This document shows positions 32,628 through 43,655 of a stretch of DNA of 64,000 bases, in pieces. The notes beneath the pieces are model-generated. The model was given only the letters and a program-made list of their open reading frames with translations, was not told the DNA's origin and did no database searches. Each line of letters starts with the position of its first letter. The first letter of the stretch is position 1. This DNA is from Bactericera cockerelli (taxonomy: Eukaryota; Arthropoda; Insecta; Hemiptera; Triozidae), in assembly GCA_024516035.1 (NCBI GenBank), contig CM044961.1, forward strand, positions 3,896,702 through 3,960,701, in the 5' to 3' direction. Both the position numbers and the translations under genes were made by a program.

Positions 32628-32765
32628 GGATGCAGAATCTGTCCATATCCTGCGCTCTGGTGTGCCTCATCATTCTCGGATCTTCGGCACTGGTCGGCGC
32701 ATTCGGCGTTCTCAAACACCAGATCAGCGCTGTGCTGGTCACCGGAGTCATGTACTTGCTGGCAG
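32628..32765 (+). CDS. Claudin-like gene exon 4 (TM2 and start of TM3)
   Basis: 138 nt, phase 1 at both ends. Encodes RMQNLSISCALVCLIILGSS and ALVGAFGVLKHQ (TM2), then ISAVLVTGVMYLLA, the first half of TM3. Acceptor ccccag|gg at 32626-32627, donor gcag|gtaggt at 32766. Confidence 0.88.
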
Positions 32766-32799
32766 GTAGGTATGGGTACATAAGTTAAGTTAAGTTATC

Positions 32800-32937
32800 A
32801 TATTTGTGTTTATCACTTTCGTGATATCACAACTGGTCAAACTCGTTTTATTAAATCCACGCTGAATCCGGGACTTGAACCACCGACTACCAGGTTACTA
32901 GTCCACTGCCTTATCGATCAAGCTACTGAGGTCGGTC
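32800..32937 (-). mobile_element. SINE family B, copy 6
   Basis: Full minus copy 35 bp after the exon-4 donor. Confidence 0.68.
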
Positions 32938-33179
32938 AATCAAAATAATATGCATTTATTGAGAAAATCCTCTCCTTTTCTTTTTCGTCTGGGGAAGCTG
33001 CAGTTCCGCAGCTCCTTAGCACCGCAGCTCCTCAGAGGAAATTTTCCATTAAAAAAAAAAAAAAAAAAAAAACGACGCAAAAAAAGAAAAAAATCGGCCG
33101 GAAAAAAGTTCATTTCATCCGAAGTTCATAATATCGGGGTTTTACTGTATCATGTTCATGAAACAACTTATGTCCAGGT

Positions 33180-34488
33180 TTCGTCTCTTCCTCCTCAGCT
33201 TTCTTCGCCCTCTTCACCCTGACCATCATTCACTTCAAGCGGGCCCTTATGTCTAATATCTAATAGGTTTCGTCTCTTCCTCCTCAGCTTTCTTCGCCCT
33301 ATTCACTCTGACCATCATTCACTTCAAGCGGGCCCTTATGTCTAATATCTAATAGGTTTCGTCTCTTCCTCCTCAGCTTTCTTCGCCCTCTTCACCCTGA
33401 CCATCATCCACTTAGGTATCGTCTCTTCTTCCTCCTCAGCTTTCTTCGCCCTCTTCACTCTGACCATCATCCACTTAGGTATCGTCTCTTCTTCCTCCTC
33501 AGCTTTCTTCGCCCTCTTCACTCTGACCATCATCCACTTAGGTATCGTCTCTTCTTCCTCCTCAGCTTTCTTCGCCCTCTTCACCCTGACCATCATTCAC
33601 TTCAAGCGGGCCCTTATGTCTAATATCTAATAGGTTTCGTCTCTTCCTCCTCAGCTTTCTTCGCCCTCTTCACTCTGACCATCATTCACTTCAAGCGGGC
33701 CCTTATGTCTAATATCTAATAGGTTTCGTCTCTTCCTCCTCAGCTTTCTTCGCCCTCTTCACCCTGACCATCATTCACTTCAAGCGGGCCCTTATGTCTA
33801 ATATCTAATAGGTTTCGTCTCTTCCTCCTCAGCTTTCTTCGCCCTCTTCACCCTGACCATCATCCACTTAGGTATCGTCTCTTCTTCCTCCTCAGCTTTC
33901 TTCGCCCTCTTCACTCTGACCATCATCCACTTAGGTATCGTCTCTTCTTCCTCCTCAGCTTTCTTCGCCCTCTTCACCCTGACCATCATCCACTTAGGTA
34001 TCGTCTCTTCTTCCTCCTCAGCTTTCTTCGCCCTATTCACCCTGACCATCATCCACTTAGGTATCGTCTCTTCTTCCTCCTCAGCTTTCTTCGCCCTATT
34101 CACCCTGACCATCATCCACTTAGGTATCGTCTCTTCTTCCTCCTCAGCTTTCTTCGCCCTATTCACCCTGACCATCATCCACTTAGGTATCGTCTCTTCT
34201 ACCTCCTCAGCTTTCTTCGCCCTATTCACCCTGACCATCATCCACTTAGGTATCGTCTCTTCTTCCTCCTCAGCTTTCTTCGCCCTCTTCACCCTGACCA
34301 TCATCCACTTAGGTATCGTCTCTTCTTCCTCCTCAGCTTTCTTCGCCCTATTCACCCTGACCATCATCCACTTAGGTATCGTCTCTTCTTCCTCCTCAGC
34401 TTTCTTCGCCCTCTTCACTCTGACCATCATCCACTTCAAGCGGGCCCTTATGTCTAATATCTAATAGGTTTCGTCTCTTCCTCCTCAG
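33180..34488 (+). repeat. Tandem array of exon-5 acceptor plus exon start, 18 copies
   Basis: Each unit holds tcttcctcctcag|ctttctt and about 38 bases of exon 5 up to gaccatcat(c/t)cactt. Two unit types: 89 bp, with gcgggcccttatgtctaata giving an in-frame TAA, and 63 bp, ending cacttaggtatcgtctcttc. Copies 1-2 and 6-8 are long, 3-5 and 9-17 short, 18 long; the real exon 5 is the nineteenth. The 63-bp units are open in the exon frame (21 residues each) until the next long unit stops them. Copies vary at several positions (ctcttcac/ctattcac, accctg/actctg, tcatcc/tcattc). Confidence 0.92.
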
Positions 34489-34631
34489 CTTTCTTCGCCC
34501 TCTTCACCCTGACCATCATCCATTTCAAGCGCGCCCAGACCCGACACAAGCCCATCAACTTCGCCAACTGCATAGGCCGCTCCCCCGAGGGCGAGGAGGT
34601 GCTGCTGGTGGACGGAGTCGTCCAGGGGATG
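34489..34631 (+). CDS. Claudin-like gene exon 5 (end of TM3, intracellular side loop)
   Basis: 143 nt, entered in phase 1, left in phase 0. Encodes AFFALFTLTIIHFKRAQTRH (second half of TM3 and a basic stop-transfer run), then KPINFANCIGRSPEGEEVLL and VDGVVQGM. Donor atg|gtgagt at 34632. Confidence 0.88.
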
Positions 34632-34719
34632 GTGAGTACGCGGGTTCGAGGAAATCCTGGATTTTTTTTTTTTTCAACGCCCCAACCTCTGGATCTCTTA
34701 GATCTCAAGGAACCAGATT

Positions 34720-35245
34720 TTTTTTCTCTCTCTTATATCCAGGTTCCTCTTAGAGGTTATTTTCTACTATAAAGAGGTCCTCATAGAGGGTAATATTTTC
34801 CCCTATAAAGAGTATGTATGTATGTATGATTTTATTTGTGGTGAAGCACAAGGCCTCTTCACATTTTTTGTGGGTAGCGCAGCATTACTAAGAGCCTCCT
34901 TCACATTTCGAATTATTCTATTATATTTATTCCTTATAGAGGTTAATATTTTCTCCTATAAAGAGTTCCTCTTAGAGGTTATTTTCCCCTATAAAGAGTA
35001 CCTCTTAAAGGTTATTTTCCCCTATAAAGACTTCCTCATAGAGGTTAATATTGTCCCCTATAAAGAGTTCCTGATAGAAATTAATATTTTCCCCTATAAA
35101 GAGTTCCTCATAGAGGTTAATATTTTCCCCTATAAAGAGTTCCTCATAGCGGTTAATATTTTCCCCTATAAAGAGTTCTTCTTAGAGGTTATTTTCCCCT
35201 ATAAAGAGTTCCTCGTAGAGGTTATTTTCTCATTTAAAAATCTAT
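34720..35245 (+). repeat. Tandem array, about 36-bp unit, in intron 5
   Basis: Roughly eleven units of tcccctataaagagttcctc plus atagaggttaatatttt, interrupted by a minus-strand family F tail at 34808-34925. Not obviously derived from the exon-5 border. Confidence 0.82.
34808..34925 (-). mobile_element. SINE family F tail inserted in the 36-bp array
   Basis: Minus-strand match to the 3' part of the copy at 8145-8440 (gtgctt.accacaaataaaat, aggaggctctta), with a (TATG)n run at its end. Confidence 0.65.
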
Positions 35246-35317
35246 GAAAAGTCATACACAAAATAAAATGAAAAAATATAAAAATGCATTTAATTTTTTT
35301 CTAATACTAATTAGAAA

Positions 35318-35478
35318 TCTGGCTGGGGGACCATAAACAGTTAGTAGACCAGCATTGACTTGGTTCTGGGGGCCCTTGTCAATTATTAGCCTCCTTGTAA
35401 AGACAGTGGTAGAAGTGCTGAGCCATTCCTCCACTGTCTGGCTACCATCGTTCACGATGACGCCACCCTATGACGAAT
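35318..35478 (+). mobile_element. Family H repeat, copy 3
   Basis: From tctggctgggggaccataaa to cgttcacgatgacgccaccc. Confidence 0.68.
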
Positions 35479-35484
35479 ACTATT

Positions 35485-35790
35485 TTTTTTTTTTTAAAGA
35501 TGAGTGTTTCACAGCCTTTTTTTTTCGTAGCCATGAAACAGGAGCTACTGTAGACGCTTGTGGTCTGTGTTGTAGCCTCCCCATCCCGTAGTATGCCTCC
35601 CCTCTGACGGGCGAGAAGTGACACAATACTTCCCAATTAGGTGCTGGGTCAACACGAGCGCACCGGAAGGTATCCCTTACAAACAATTGTAATCGAATTA
35701 AGAATACAAATTTTTGTCGGCACGGGGGAACGAACCCAGGACCTTCCGCATGGCAAGCGAGTGCTTAACCACTGAGCTAATCGCGCGCTC
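35485..35790 (-). mobile_element. SINE family C, copy 4
   Basis: Complete minus copy ending only about 40 bp before the exon-6 acceptor; contains a T-run insertion near 35516. Confidence 0.72.
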
Positions 35791-35832
35791 TTGTGTATGA
35801 ATACTAAGTCCCGCCTACTCTCCTGTCCCCAG

Positions 35833-36060
35833 AGCTCGGCGTCGACCTTCGAGTTCTACCCCCTGTGGATCGACTTCTACAAGGCTCGTCTCTTCTCCGT
35901 GGGCTGGAGTCTCGACCTCGCCTGGGGCGGCGTCACCCTGTGCGTCCTCACCTCCATCTTCTGGATCCTCCTGTCCAAGATGATGCGCTACAACCCCATC
36001 ACCTCCGTCCAGAGCCAGTCAGCCGGCGGCGGCGGGGGCGGGGGCGGCGGACAGTCCTGA
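35833..36060 (+). CDS. Claudin-like gene exon 6 (TM4, C-terminus, stop)
   Basis: 228 nt, phase 0 entry after gtccccag. Encodes SSASTFEFYPLWIDFYKARL, the last extracellular loop, then TM4 (FSVGWSLDLAWGGVTLCVLT followed by SIFWILLS), a basic KMMRYNPI and a tail of Ser/Gln then about ten Gly, ending GQS and TGA at 36058-36060. No PDZ-binding motif is evident. Confidence 0.88.
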   Translation, partial: SSASTFEFYPLWIDFYKARLFSVGWSLDLAWGGVTLCVLTSIFWILLSKMMRYNPITSVQSQSAGGGGGGGGGQS

Positions 36061-36535
36061 AGTCTGATGGAGGCACTGCCCTACAGTCGCCGCCCCTACA
36101 AACTACTCTACAAGAATGTGTGATGCGTCACACGCCCGTACAAACTACTGTACAAGAATGTGTGATGCGTCACACGCCCGTATAAACTTCTCTACAAAAA
36201 TGTGTGATGCGTCACACGCCCGCACAAACTTCTCTACAATAATGTGTGATGGCACTGCCCTACAGTCGCCGCCCCTACAAACTACTGTACAAGAACGTGT
36301 GATACGTCACACGCCCGCACAAACTTCTCTACAATAATGTGTGATGGCACTGCCCTACAGTCGCCGCCCCTACAAACTACTGTACAAGAACGTGTGATGC
36401 GTCACACGCCTGAACACTTCTCTACAATAATGTGTGATCGCACTGCCTTACAGTCGCCGCCCCTACAAACTACTCTACAAGAACGTGTGATGCGTCACAC
36501 GCTCGCACAAACTACTGTACAGTCTCGCTAAAGGA
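36061..36535 (+). repeat. Tandem array starting at the stop codon (3'UTR)
   Basis: Begins within about 10 bp of the TGA. Two interleaved units: gatggcactgccctacagtc plus gccgcccctacaaactactg, and tacaagaatgtgtgatgcgt plus cacacgcccg. Each contains a gtgtga-tgcg-tcacac stem-loop. About four to seven copies of each with point differences; one further copy at 36753-36790. Confidence 0.85.
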
Positions 36536-36755
36536 CTATAAACAGAGAACAGACTAGCCAACCCTAACGAGCCAGGCTAGCTTGCAGTTTCCCAAGAGTT
36601 TAATGGCTTGTAAAGAAAAGTCCATGTCCTCATGGTGGTTGATCGCACATAGAAATATGTGGTTCAGGACGAGCCAACTTTGAAATAAAGTTGGCTGGAG
36701 ACCATCACTCACCCCTCCAGTTGTAGCCCAGCTGGCTACAACAACAACAACAACT
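36536..36755 (+). mobile_element. Family I interspersed repeat, copy 1
   Basis: From tcgctaaaggactataaaca to ccagctggctacaacaacaa, with a (CAA)n end. Contains tgaaataaagttggc, which could supply a poly(A) signal for the upstream gene. Confidence 0.55.
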
Positions 36756-36804
36756 GTACAAGAAAGTGTGATGCGTCACACACCCGCACAAACTATTCAA
36801 CAAA

Positions 36805-36935
36805 GATTGTGATGTAAAATTCACAGGTCGTGGGTTCGAAATCCAGCCGGGGATGACAAGTTATCCTACCATTTGTATCCGACCATTTGAAATACTAATT
36901 AAATTTCTAATCGAGCAGTATAAACAAGGCGATAT
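36805..36935 (+). mobile_element. SINE family D, copy 1, decayed
   Basis: B-box region gtgggttcgaaatccagccg and tail gcagtataaacaaggcgata. Confidence 0.6.
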
Positions 36936-36984
36936 TATTGTGACAACCGCTTCTACAAACTTCTCTACAGCAGGGATAAGACCC

Positions 36985-37430
36985 AGGGTGTTGCTAGAGG
37001 ACTAGAGACAGATAACAGACCAACTCTTAATAGCCAACTCTTACAAGCCCGACTAGCTTACAGTTTTCCCAAGGATGTAGTCCAAGTCTTGTAAGGAAAA
37101 AGTCCAAGTTATTACAAAAGTGCACTGGTAGTCAAGTGGTTAATCCTACGCTACCTGGTAATCCAGGTAGCATAGGGATCCGTTGGTTCGAATCCCACCC
37201 AGTGCATGAATTTTTCCTCATTAATTTTAGTTTGTGAACACATGATAATAAGACTCTGAGGATTAGGTGGTAGAAAATGCTTTGAGCATTAACCTCGCCT
37301 GGTGGTTACCTTCCACTAAAGAGTATTATTATTATTACTGATTTCACACAAGACAATATGTGGTTCAGAACAGTCCAACTAATGATTGCTCGAGACCATC
37401 TCCAGCCTACTCCAGCCTTATAGGTTAGAA
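36985..37430 (+). mobile_element. Family I repeat, copy 2, interrupted by SINE A
   Basis: Left part to about 37117 (aggaaaaagtccaagttatt), right part from 37345 (caagacaatatgtggttcag). The SINE at 37118-37340 lies between. Confidence 0.55.
37118..37340 (+). mobile_element. SINE family A nested in family I
   Basis: Complete copy with duplicated ctacctggtaatccaggtag segment in the anticodon-arm region; tail gagtattattattatt. Confidence 0.7.
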
Positions 37431-37434
37431 CAAC

Positions 37435-39890
37435 AACTCTCAACATTGAATATCTCAATAGCTTTTATACATTTCTACATTAGGAACCATATTAAATTTC
37501 AGCTTGATCGGGGACTTCTACTTCCCGCGATATGCTAGTATTTGAAAAAGCTCAACTTTTAGAAAATGAACTTTTGGATAGTGTATGTCCCGCCTGAGCC
37601 AGTCATAAACCCTGATGTAGACAAAATTTACAAATCATTGCTGATTGATTCAAAGAAAACTGTGATAGTAATTTATCAATATGTTCCATTAAATTAAGCA
37701 GTTAAGCAATGCTTACACTTTTAACAGTGTAAGCAATGCTTGTTTACACTTCTAACAGTATGTTTATTGCTTACTAAGCATATACTATTAAAATATGCAA
37801 AAAATCAATACCAAACGAAATAATGTAACAAGTCAATAAATAATAATGATAATTAATGTATCTTTTTTGTTTTCTAGTTATATTGAAGGCTTGACTATTG
37901 CCCGAGACAAATTGTTTCAAATTTTTTAGAATATTTCTCTACTCTTCACAAGATGGTAATTAATAAGTAGTGAATATTTCCATTTTCAAATTTAAGATAA
38001 GAATGGAATATGATAGGTACCAAGAAGTTAATAGAACTGTTTCTACAATTAATAAGTTGTTCCTAATATTTTTTTATACTATTTTTTAAATACTTGATTA
38101 TTATTTTTAAACTTAAAAATAAATAAATAGACTGTGCCTTAGAGACTTTTGTTTAAAGCAATTATATATATTTTTTCTTTTCTTTTTTGAAATTCAATAC
38201 ATGCATATTTTTGGTTCTCTTGTAGGTATGCATATTTCCCTTTGATATTATACCTTTTGAATACTTTTCCCCTTTTGAATATTATGCCTTTTGAATACTG
38301 TGCTTGTAGAAATGCTTTAAATAATTACTGTTGCCCTGCAATGAATATATTTTTTGCAATTGGGTACACCCTTTTTGTTATCAGAAAGATATTTTTTATA
38401 TGTTTAACACCCCATTGTGATATGACTATGCAGTTGAAAGTGACATTAAAACTCAAATTAAAAAAATAATTAAATACATAGAAAAAAGATTTTGTTTTAC
38501 TAACCACATTAAGAAGATACAAAATAGGTATGCTTCTCTGTTTGGTACATATTACACACAACCTATTTGGTACATATTGAAAATTTCCCAAGCACAAAAA
38601 ACTATCATTTCACCTGACCCATTTTGAAGAATAGAGAATAAATTCAGTGGTTTACCCGGTCCGAATGGAAAATTTTGACAGTTTTTCCGTTTCTGGAATG
38701 ACATGGATGCAAAGGTAAAGCGGCCTAAAGTAATGAAAAAGTGGTTCCGGACACAATTACTTTTTATAAAAAAAATCAACAAGTTTGACACCCAGTATGT
38801 AATAAACTATAATTTGTTAGAAGATTAGAGCTGTCATTAACATCAGATTTTTACTGAAATTTAGGGCTCCCGTGTGTTACATGTTTCGTGGCACGGGTCC
38901 AGCACATTCTCTACAGAGAATTTTTCACCTTATATTCAAATTTTAATTCACAACAAAAGTTAAGTCTCCTGTAGAACTTGAGAATTTAGCTTATAACACT
39001 ATTGGAAATGATTTCACACACATTAATAGAAAAATAAAGATATTTTTCCATATGGTTGTAATAATTGTAATTTTTAATTAGATATTTATTTTGCTCAAAT
39101 AGGCCATTAACTGACTTAAGATAAATCAGCATTGATTTTTTTACAAGTAGCTGTTTCTATTTCTTTGTCAAGTTAGCATCTCAAGTAGCTCTGTAGCTTA
39201 CTTGTTAATACACTGAACTTATAATCTAAAGTCTTATAAATTATAACATCAGATATCAGTTAAAAATAATGACAAGAGACAATTATTTAGGTACCTATAT
39301 TATTGACACAATTAAAGACATTTTTTCTCTCCTCCCTTGGCTTTTGATAATCTGATCCCATCTCTAGTTTTTAATAAATTTGCTTGAATGTATTCGTATT
39401 TCAGAATACCTAGTATTGATTTGAATATTCTTTCATTTTCAGGGTAAGAATAAAAAATTTAAACTTCAAAATAGAATAATATAGGTATCACAAACATAAA
39501 GCTGTCCAACATTTCAAGTTTATTTTTTTATAATATGCTTTTAATTAATATAACAGGTGCTTTTTTTAAAGAAAATCTTAAACTATGTTTTTACTAAATT
39601 CACCAGGGAGGTCTCAAGTATCTGTAGGAACACTCTCCACTCTTGAAATCCCCAAGTCTCTGTTTCAACAGTCACACAACATTGTTTGAGTGATAATTGT
39701 GTTCAAATTAACCAATCAGAGTGTGTTGTGTGACAAGGGAGATTTGGATATTATGACAGTGGAAAGTGTTTCTGGAACAGGCTACTGGTACCAGGATGTA
39801 AAGGAAATACATTACAAATATATAATCAAAATATTGACCCCCAGCAGGCATCAAACCCAATTTTGAGCAACCTTTAAACATCTGATTAGT
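37435..39890. other. AT-rich intergenic region, no gene seen
   Basis: About 30 percent GC. A local inverted/direct repeat around 37695-37775 (taagcaatgcttacact, taacagtgtaagcaatgctt). Short frames are Phe/Ile/Lys-rich without recognisable motifs. Fewer SINEs than elsewhere. Confidence 0.4.
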
Positions 39891-39892
39891 TA

Positions 39893-40135
39893 GATGAATG
39901 GTAGTCAAATGGTTATTTCCCAGTCTGGTAATCCAGGTAGCATAGGGATCTGTTGCCGTTGGTTCAAATTCCACCCAGTGCATAACTTTTTCCTCAATAT
40001 TTTGAGTGTGTGACCCCATAATAATAAAACTCTGAGGGTTAGGTGGTAGAAAATGCTTTGAGCATTAAACTTGCCTGGTGGTTACTTTCCACTAAAGAGT
40101 GTTACTGTTGTTGTTGTTGTTATTATTAATTATTA
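39893..40135 (+). mobile_element. SINE family A, copy 7
   Basis: Decayed head (ggtagtcaaatggttatttc) and complete tail; ends in (TTG)n then (TAT)n. Confidence 0.68.
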
Positions 40136-41640
40136 TTATTATTATGAATGATTTTTTGATAAATAATCAATAATAGTTGTCCTGGTGAGGGCCTCATTCC
40201 TGAAAGAATTATCAATATCAAAATCCCCAAATCTTTCTTTCAACCATCAAAATTTGTTCAAATAGGTAACCCAGTTATAATTTTTTTTATCCTATGTAAG
40301 AACATAAAAACATAGACCTTTTATATTTAGTTTTAAATTGAGTTCTTAAGTTAGTTAGTTTTTTTAATTGTTTTCAGTATTTTTATGTAATCAACTATGT
40401 AACAGCACAACACAAAGTGTGTTTAGCCAAATTAAAAAAAAAAAAATGGTGTTACCCAAATAAATCAAGAAGATTGCAGTTGAAAGTTTTGGGGATTATG
40501 AGAGTGATAAAACTTTCTGGAAAAGAATAACCCAATCAGAGTGCAGTTGAAAACAAGATTTGGGGATTATGAGTGAGAAATCTTTTCAGAAAAGGCCCAG
40601 GTCTCTCTGAGCCAGACACCATACTTGCTATCATGAGCAAGATAGAAAGCTACACATTACAAAGGCTTCAAGAGGTGTTTAAACTTAATTTTTTCTCTCT
40701 CTCTCTTTCTTTTTTCTACTGCAAGATATAATAATCTATAATTTATTTTTTCAAGCTTTTGAACAAGCTTTTAAAGCCTTGTAAACTTTGACCACTGCAA
40801 ATTCTCTATTGTCCCTCTGATACCCTTACTGGTGCTCTCATTGTTTTCATTCCCACTCTTGTTCTTTTTATTGGCCCTAATAGTCTACGAGCCTATTAGG
40901 GCCAATAGAATTACAAGCTAGACCACCCTTCAAGTCTGACATATGGTACTCTGTGATAGGTTGAAACTCTCAATTGACGGACGTTCTGGCTAATCTTTAT
41001 GGTAATCAAGTTTTATACTTTGGGCCTTAGCCTTTTACCCAAATTAGATGGTATCAGAAGGTGTATTGAATCAGAACTTCATACAAGAGATTAATCAATT
41101 TACATTCATACTTTCTTGAATGAATCCAAACATTAACAACTAAAAAGTGAAAGATGAACACTTACCTACCTTAATGAGAAACACTTTTAGGAAATTTAAA
41201 ACACAAGAGGTGCGAACGTTTGCTTCAAAGAAACGCACTGGCAACACTCGAATCCGGTTTCTAACAATACAATATTCAAATGAAAGCAGATCTGCAAACC
41301 ATACAATAGGTACGCCGGTCGCATGCAATTCTCATGCAAGATGAATCCCAAACAAAGAAGAATAGACACCATACCAAGTTCAAGGAACTTACCTTTCACA
41401 AGCGTCTATTGAAGTAGGTAATTCGGCAACCGGCGAACGATAGCTACTGCGCAGATTGATTGGCCTTTGAACGAAATGAATTAGCACAAAAGAAACAGGT
41501 ATTACAGGTAATTAAGGTGGATTTTTCTCAAGAAACCGGCCAACTTTGGAGGGACGAATATTGGGACAGTTAACACGAGAAATGGAGAGGTTTTTCGGTG
41601 AACAAAACGACTAGACAGGGAGACAGATAAACAGATGCAG
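40136..41640. other. No gene seen; one perfect hairpin at 40871-40905
   Basis: The hairpin has a 13-bp stem, ttggccctaatag and its inverse, with a 9-base loop. A duplicated segment with aaagattgcag/gagtgcagttgaaa-like context occurs at about 40470-40575 (gggattatgag). Nothing coding recognised. Confidence 0.4.
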
Positions 41641-41647
41641 TCTGCAG

Positions 41648-41844
41648 ATGGAAGATTCGGCGGAAATTCCCGAAGGAAAGCTCGGATGTCTCGCATCAGC
41701 TGATGGCGGCGAAATGCCGACATCTGTGGAATCATTTTACCGCCATTTTTTAAAAAAGGTCCGTTTACACGAATCGACATTGGAGACTTTTCAAAGGAAA
41801 TCAGTGGCGAAGTTCAAGTCAATATTTGACGTGCAAGACTGCAA
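41648..41844 (+). CDS. Possible first exon of an unknown gene
   Basis: An ATG at 41648 opens 65 codons with normal-looking protein composition (GGEMPTSVESFYRHFLKKVR, LHESTLETFQRKSVAKFKSI) and runs into a consensus donor, aa|gtaagt at 41845. It sits in a less AT-rich island (41400-41850) that could be a promoter region. I recognise no domain and found no downstream exon in the window, so this is tentative. Confidence 0.28.
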
Positions 41845-42413
41845 GTAAGTACCTACAGTATTTGACCGTTGGATTTTTTAAATTTGAAAAAAAAAAAAAA
41901 AAAAAAAAAATCCGTGTTAGCCAGTGTGAAAAATCCCAGGTTCGACTCAATAAAGAAAATGTATTCAAATTTCAATATTTCTGCGCTACGATACCTAGGT
42001 ACCTTTATACATATCTTCGAAAAAAATTTGTACGCTGTAGAAAACCTTTTTTCAAACATGATCTTATGAACATTCATGAACATCTTGTTATCTAGTTATC
42101 TAGTACACCTCACTTTTCTGTTCTTACTGACCGACTCGTTAGTGAGAGTCTCATCATGAGAGAGGGTCTAAAAAATAAATGAAAAAAAACAAACACTTTA
42201 TAGTTCACTAATACTTATTTTATTGCTCGAATATACACGTAAAAATGACTACATATAGGTATAAAATTAATAAATAAATTCAAATAAAAATCATTAACAT
42301 TACTGACGAATGGAAAGTTACACAAAAAGGACGGAAAGTGAGGACGGAACGATCAATACATAAAAAACAGAATAAAGAACCTACCATATAATTAGTTTTC
42401 AAATACATAATAC

Positions 42414-42625
42414 ATGTCCCGGTAGCTTAGTGGTAAAGGCGGCACTCTGTGAATCCAGAGGTTCCAGAGGTCCGCGGGTTCGAAACCCAGCCGGGACATG
42501 ACAAGTTTTCCTACCATTTTGGATTTTTACTACATAATAATACGTCTTGGGCTTACTGCTGGAATAATAATGGGACTTAATAGTCCTAATCGGACAGTAT
42601 AAATAAGGCGATATTATTATTATAA
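42414..42625 (+). mobile_element. SINE family D, best copy
   Basis: tRNA-like head cccggtagcttagtggtaaa (A box), B box gggttcgaaacccag closing with gccgggacat; body tttttactacataataatac; tail hairpin gggacttaatagtccta, ending in (TAT)n. The head pairs cccgg/ccggg as an acceptor stem would. Confidence 0.72.
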
Positions 42626-42789
42626 TACCCACCTATAGGTTTTAGATTAAGTAAAAAGAACGTAATTTCGTAATTACGAAAAATTTGAGAAATTAAGAGG
42701 TACAAGAATTTATACAAATAAAACGCTATGCCCATTGGTTACCTATACAAAAAATGGCTTCCACTAGGTTACCATTAAAAAGTAAAATG

Positions 42790-43085
42790 AATTTTAGATC
42801 ATTGGTAAAGCACTCGCTTGCCATTCGGAAGTCCCGGGTTCAATCTCCCGTGCCGACAAAAAAATTTATTCTCAATTTGGCTATAAATGTTTGTAAGGGA
42901 TACCTTCCGGTGCGGTCGTGTTGACCCAGCACCTAAATGGGAAGAATTTCAAGTATTGTGTCACTTCTCGCCCATCAGAGGGGAGGCATACTACGGGATG
43001 GGCAAGCTACAACACAGACTACAAGCGTCTAGATCTAGAGCAGCTCCTGTTTCATGACTACAAAATAAAAAAAAACACTCATATT
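42790..43085 (+). mobile_element. SINE family C, copy 5
   Basis: Head from attggtaaagcactcgcttg; an 11-bp insertion (gaatttcaagt) in the body near 42945. Confidence 0.68.
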
Positions 43086-43446
43086 AATAATAAAAAAAAT
43101 GATCTCTCCAAAATATGTCGTAGGTTGATACATTCGCTGAAAATTTGTTTTATAGGACTAAAAATTTGATCTAATTACAATGTTTGTGACTAGATTTTCA
43201 AAACCTAATAAAACTAGCTAAGAATATTTTAGGAAATTAAAAGATGAGTATAACACAACGCAATTGAAAAACAGGAATTCCTTAAATATTTAACTCATTA
43301 CCATCAACAGAAATCTTCCGTAAAATTGATTAATTATAAAATACCTAAGATATGTTATTTACAAAGAAAACGTAACTTAACTTTTTGGACGGACGTGTTA
43401 CCTGACATGTTGAAATTATTAGACTTGAAAAAAATAAAATAATTAT

Positions 43447-43655
43447 CATCATCATCATCATTATAGGGTGGCGTCATCGCGAACGATGGTAGCCAGGGAG
43501 TGAGGAATGACTCAGCACTTCTACCACTGTCTTTACAAGGAGGCTAATAATTGACAAGGGCCCCCAGAACCAAGCCAATGCTGGTCTACTCCCGATTATG
43601 GTCTCCCAGCCAGACTGCTGGTCTACTCCCTGTGTATAGTCCCCCAGCCGGACTA
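43447..43655 (-). mobile_element. Family H repeat, copy 4
   Basis: Minus copy with a doubled outer end (ctactcccgattatggtctc and ctactccctgtgtatagtcc). Confidence 0.66.

Noticed and set aside
33342..34439. Long minus-strand frames encoding a 21-residue Lys/Arg/Glu repeat (MMVRVKRAKKAEEEEETIPK...)
   Set aside because: Antisense reading of the exon-5 acceptor array (63 bp = 21 codons). Its open state follows from the unit length.
34720..35245. Donor-5-derived array
   Set aside because: I compared the 36-bp unit with the exon-5 border and found no shared sequence, so it is left out of the border-array pattern.
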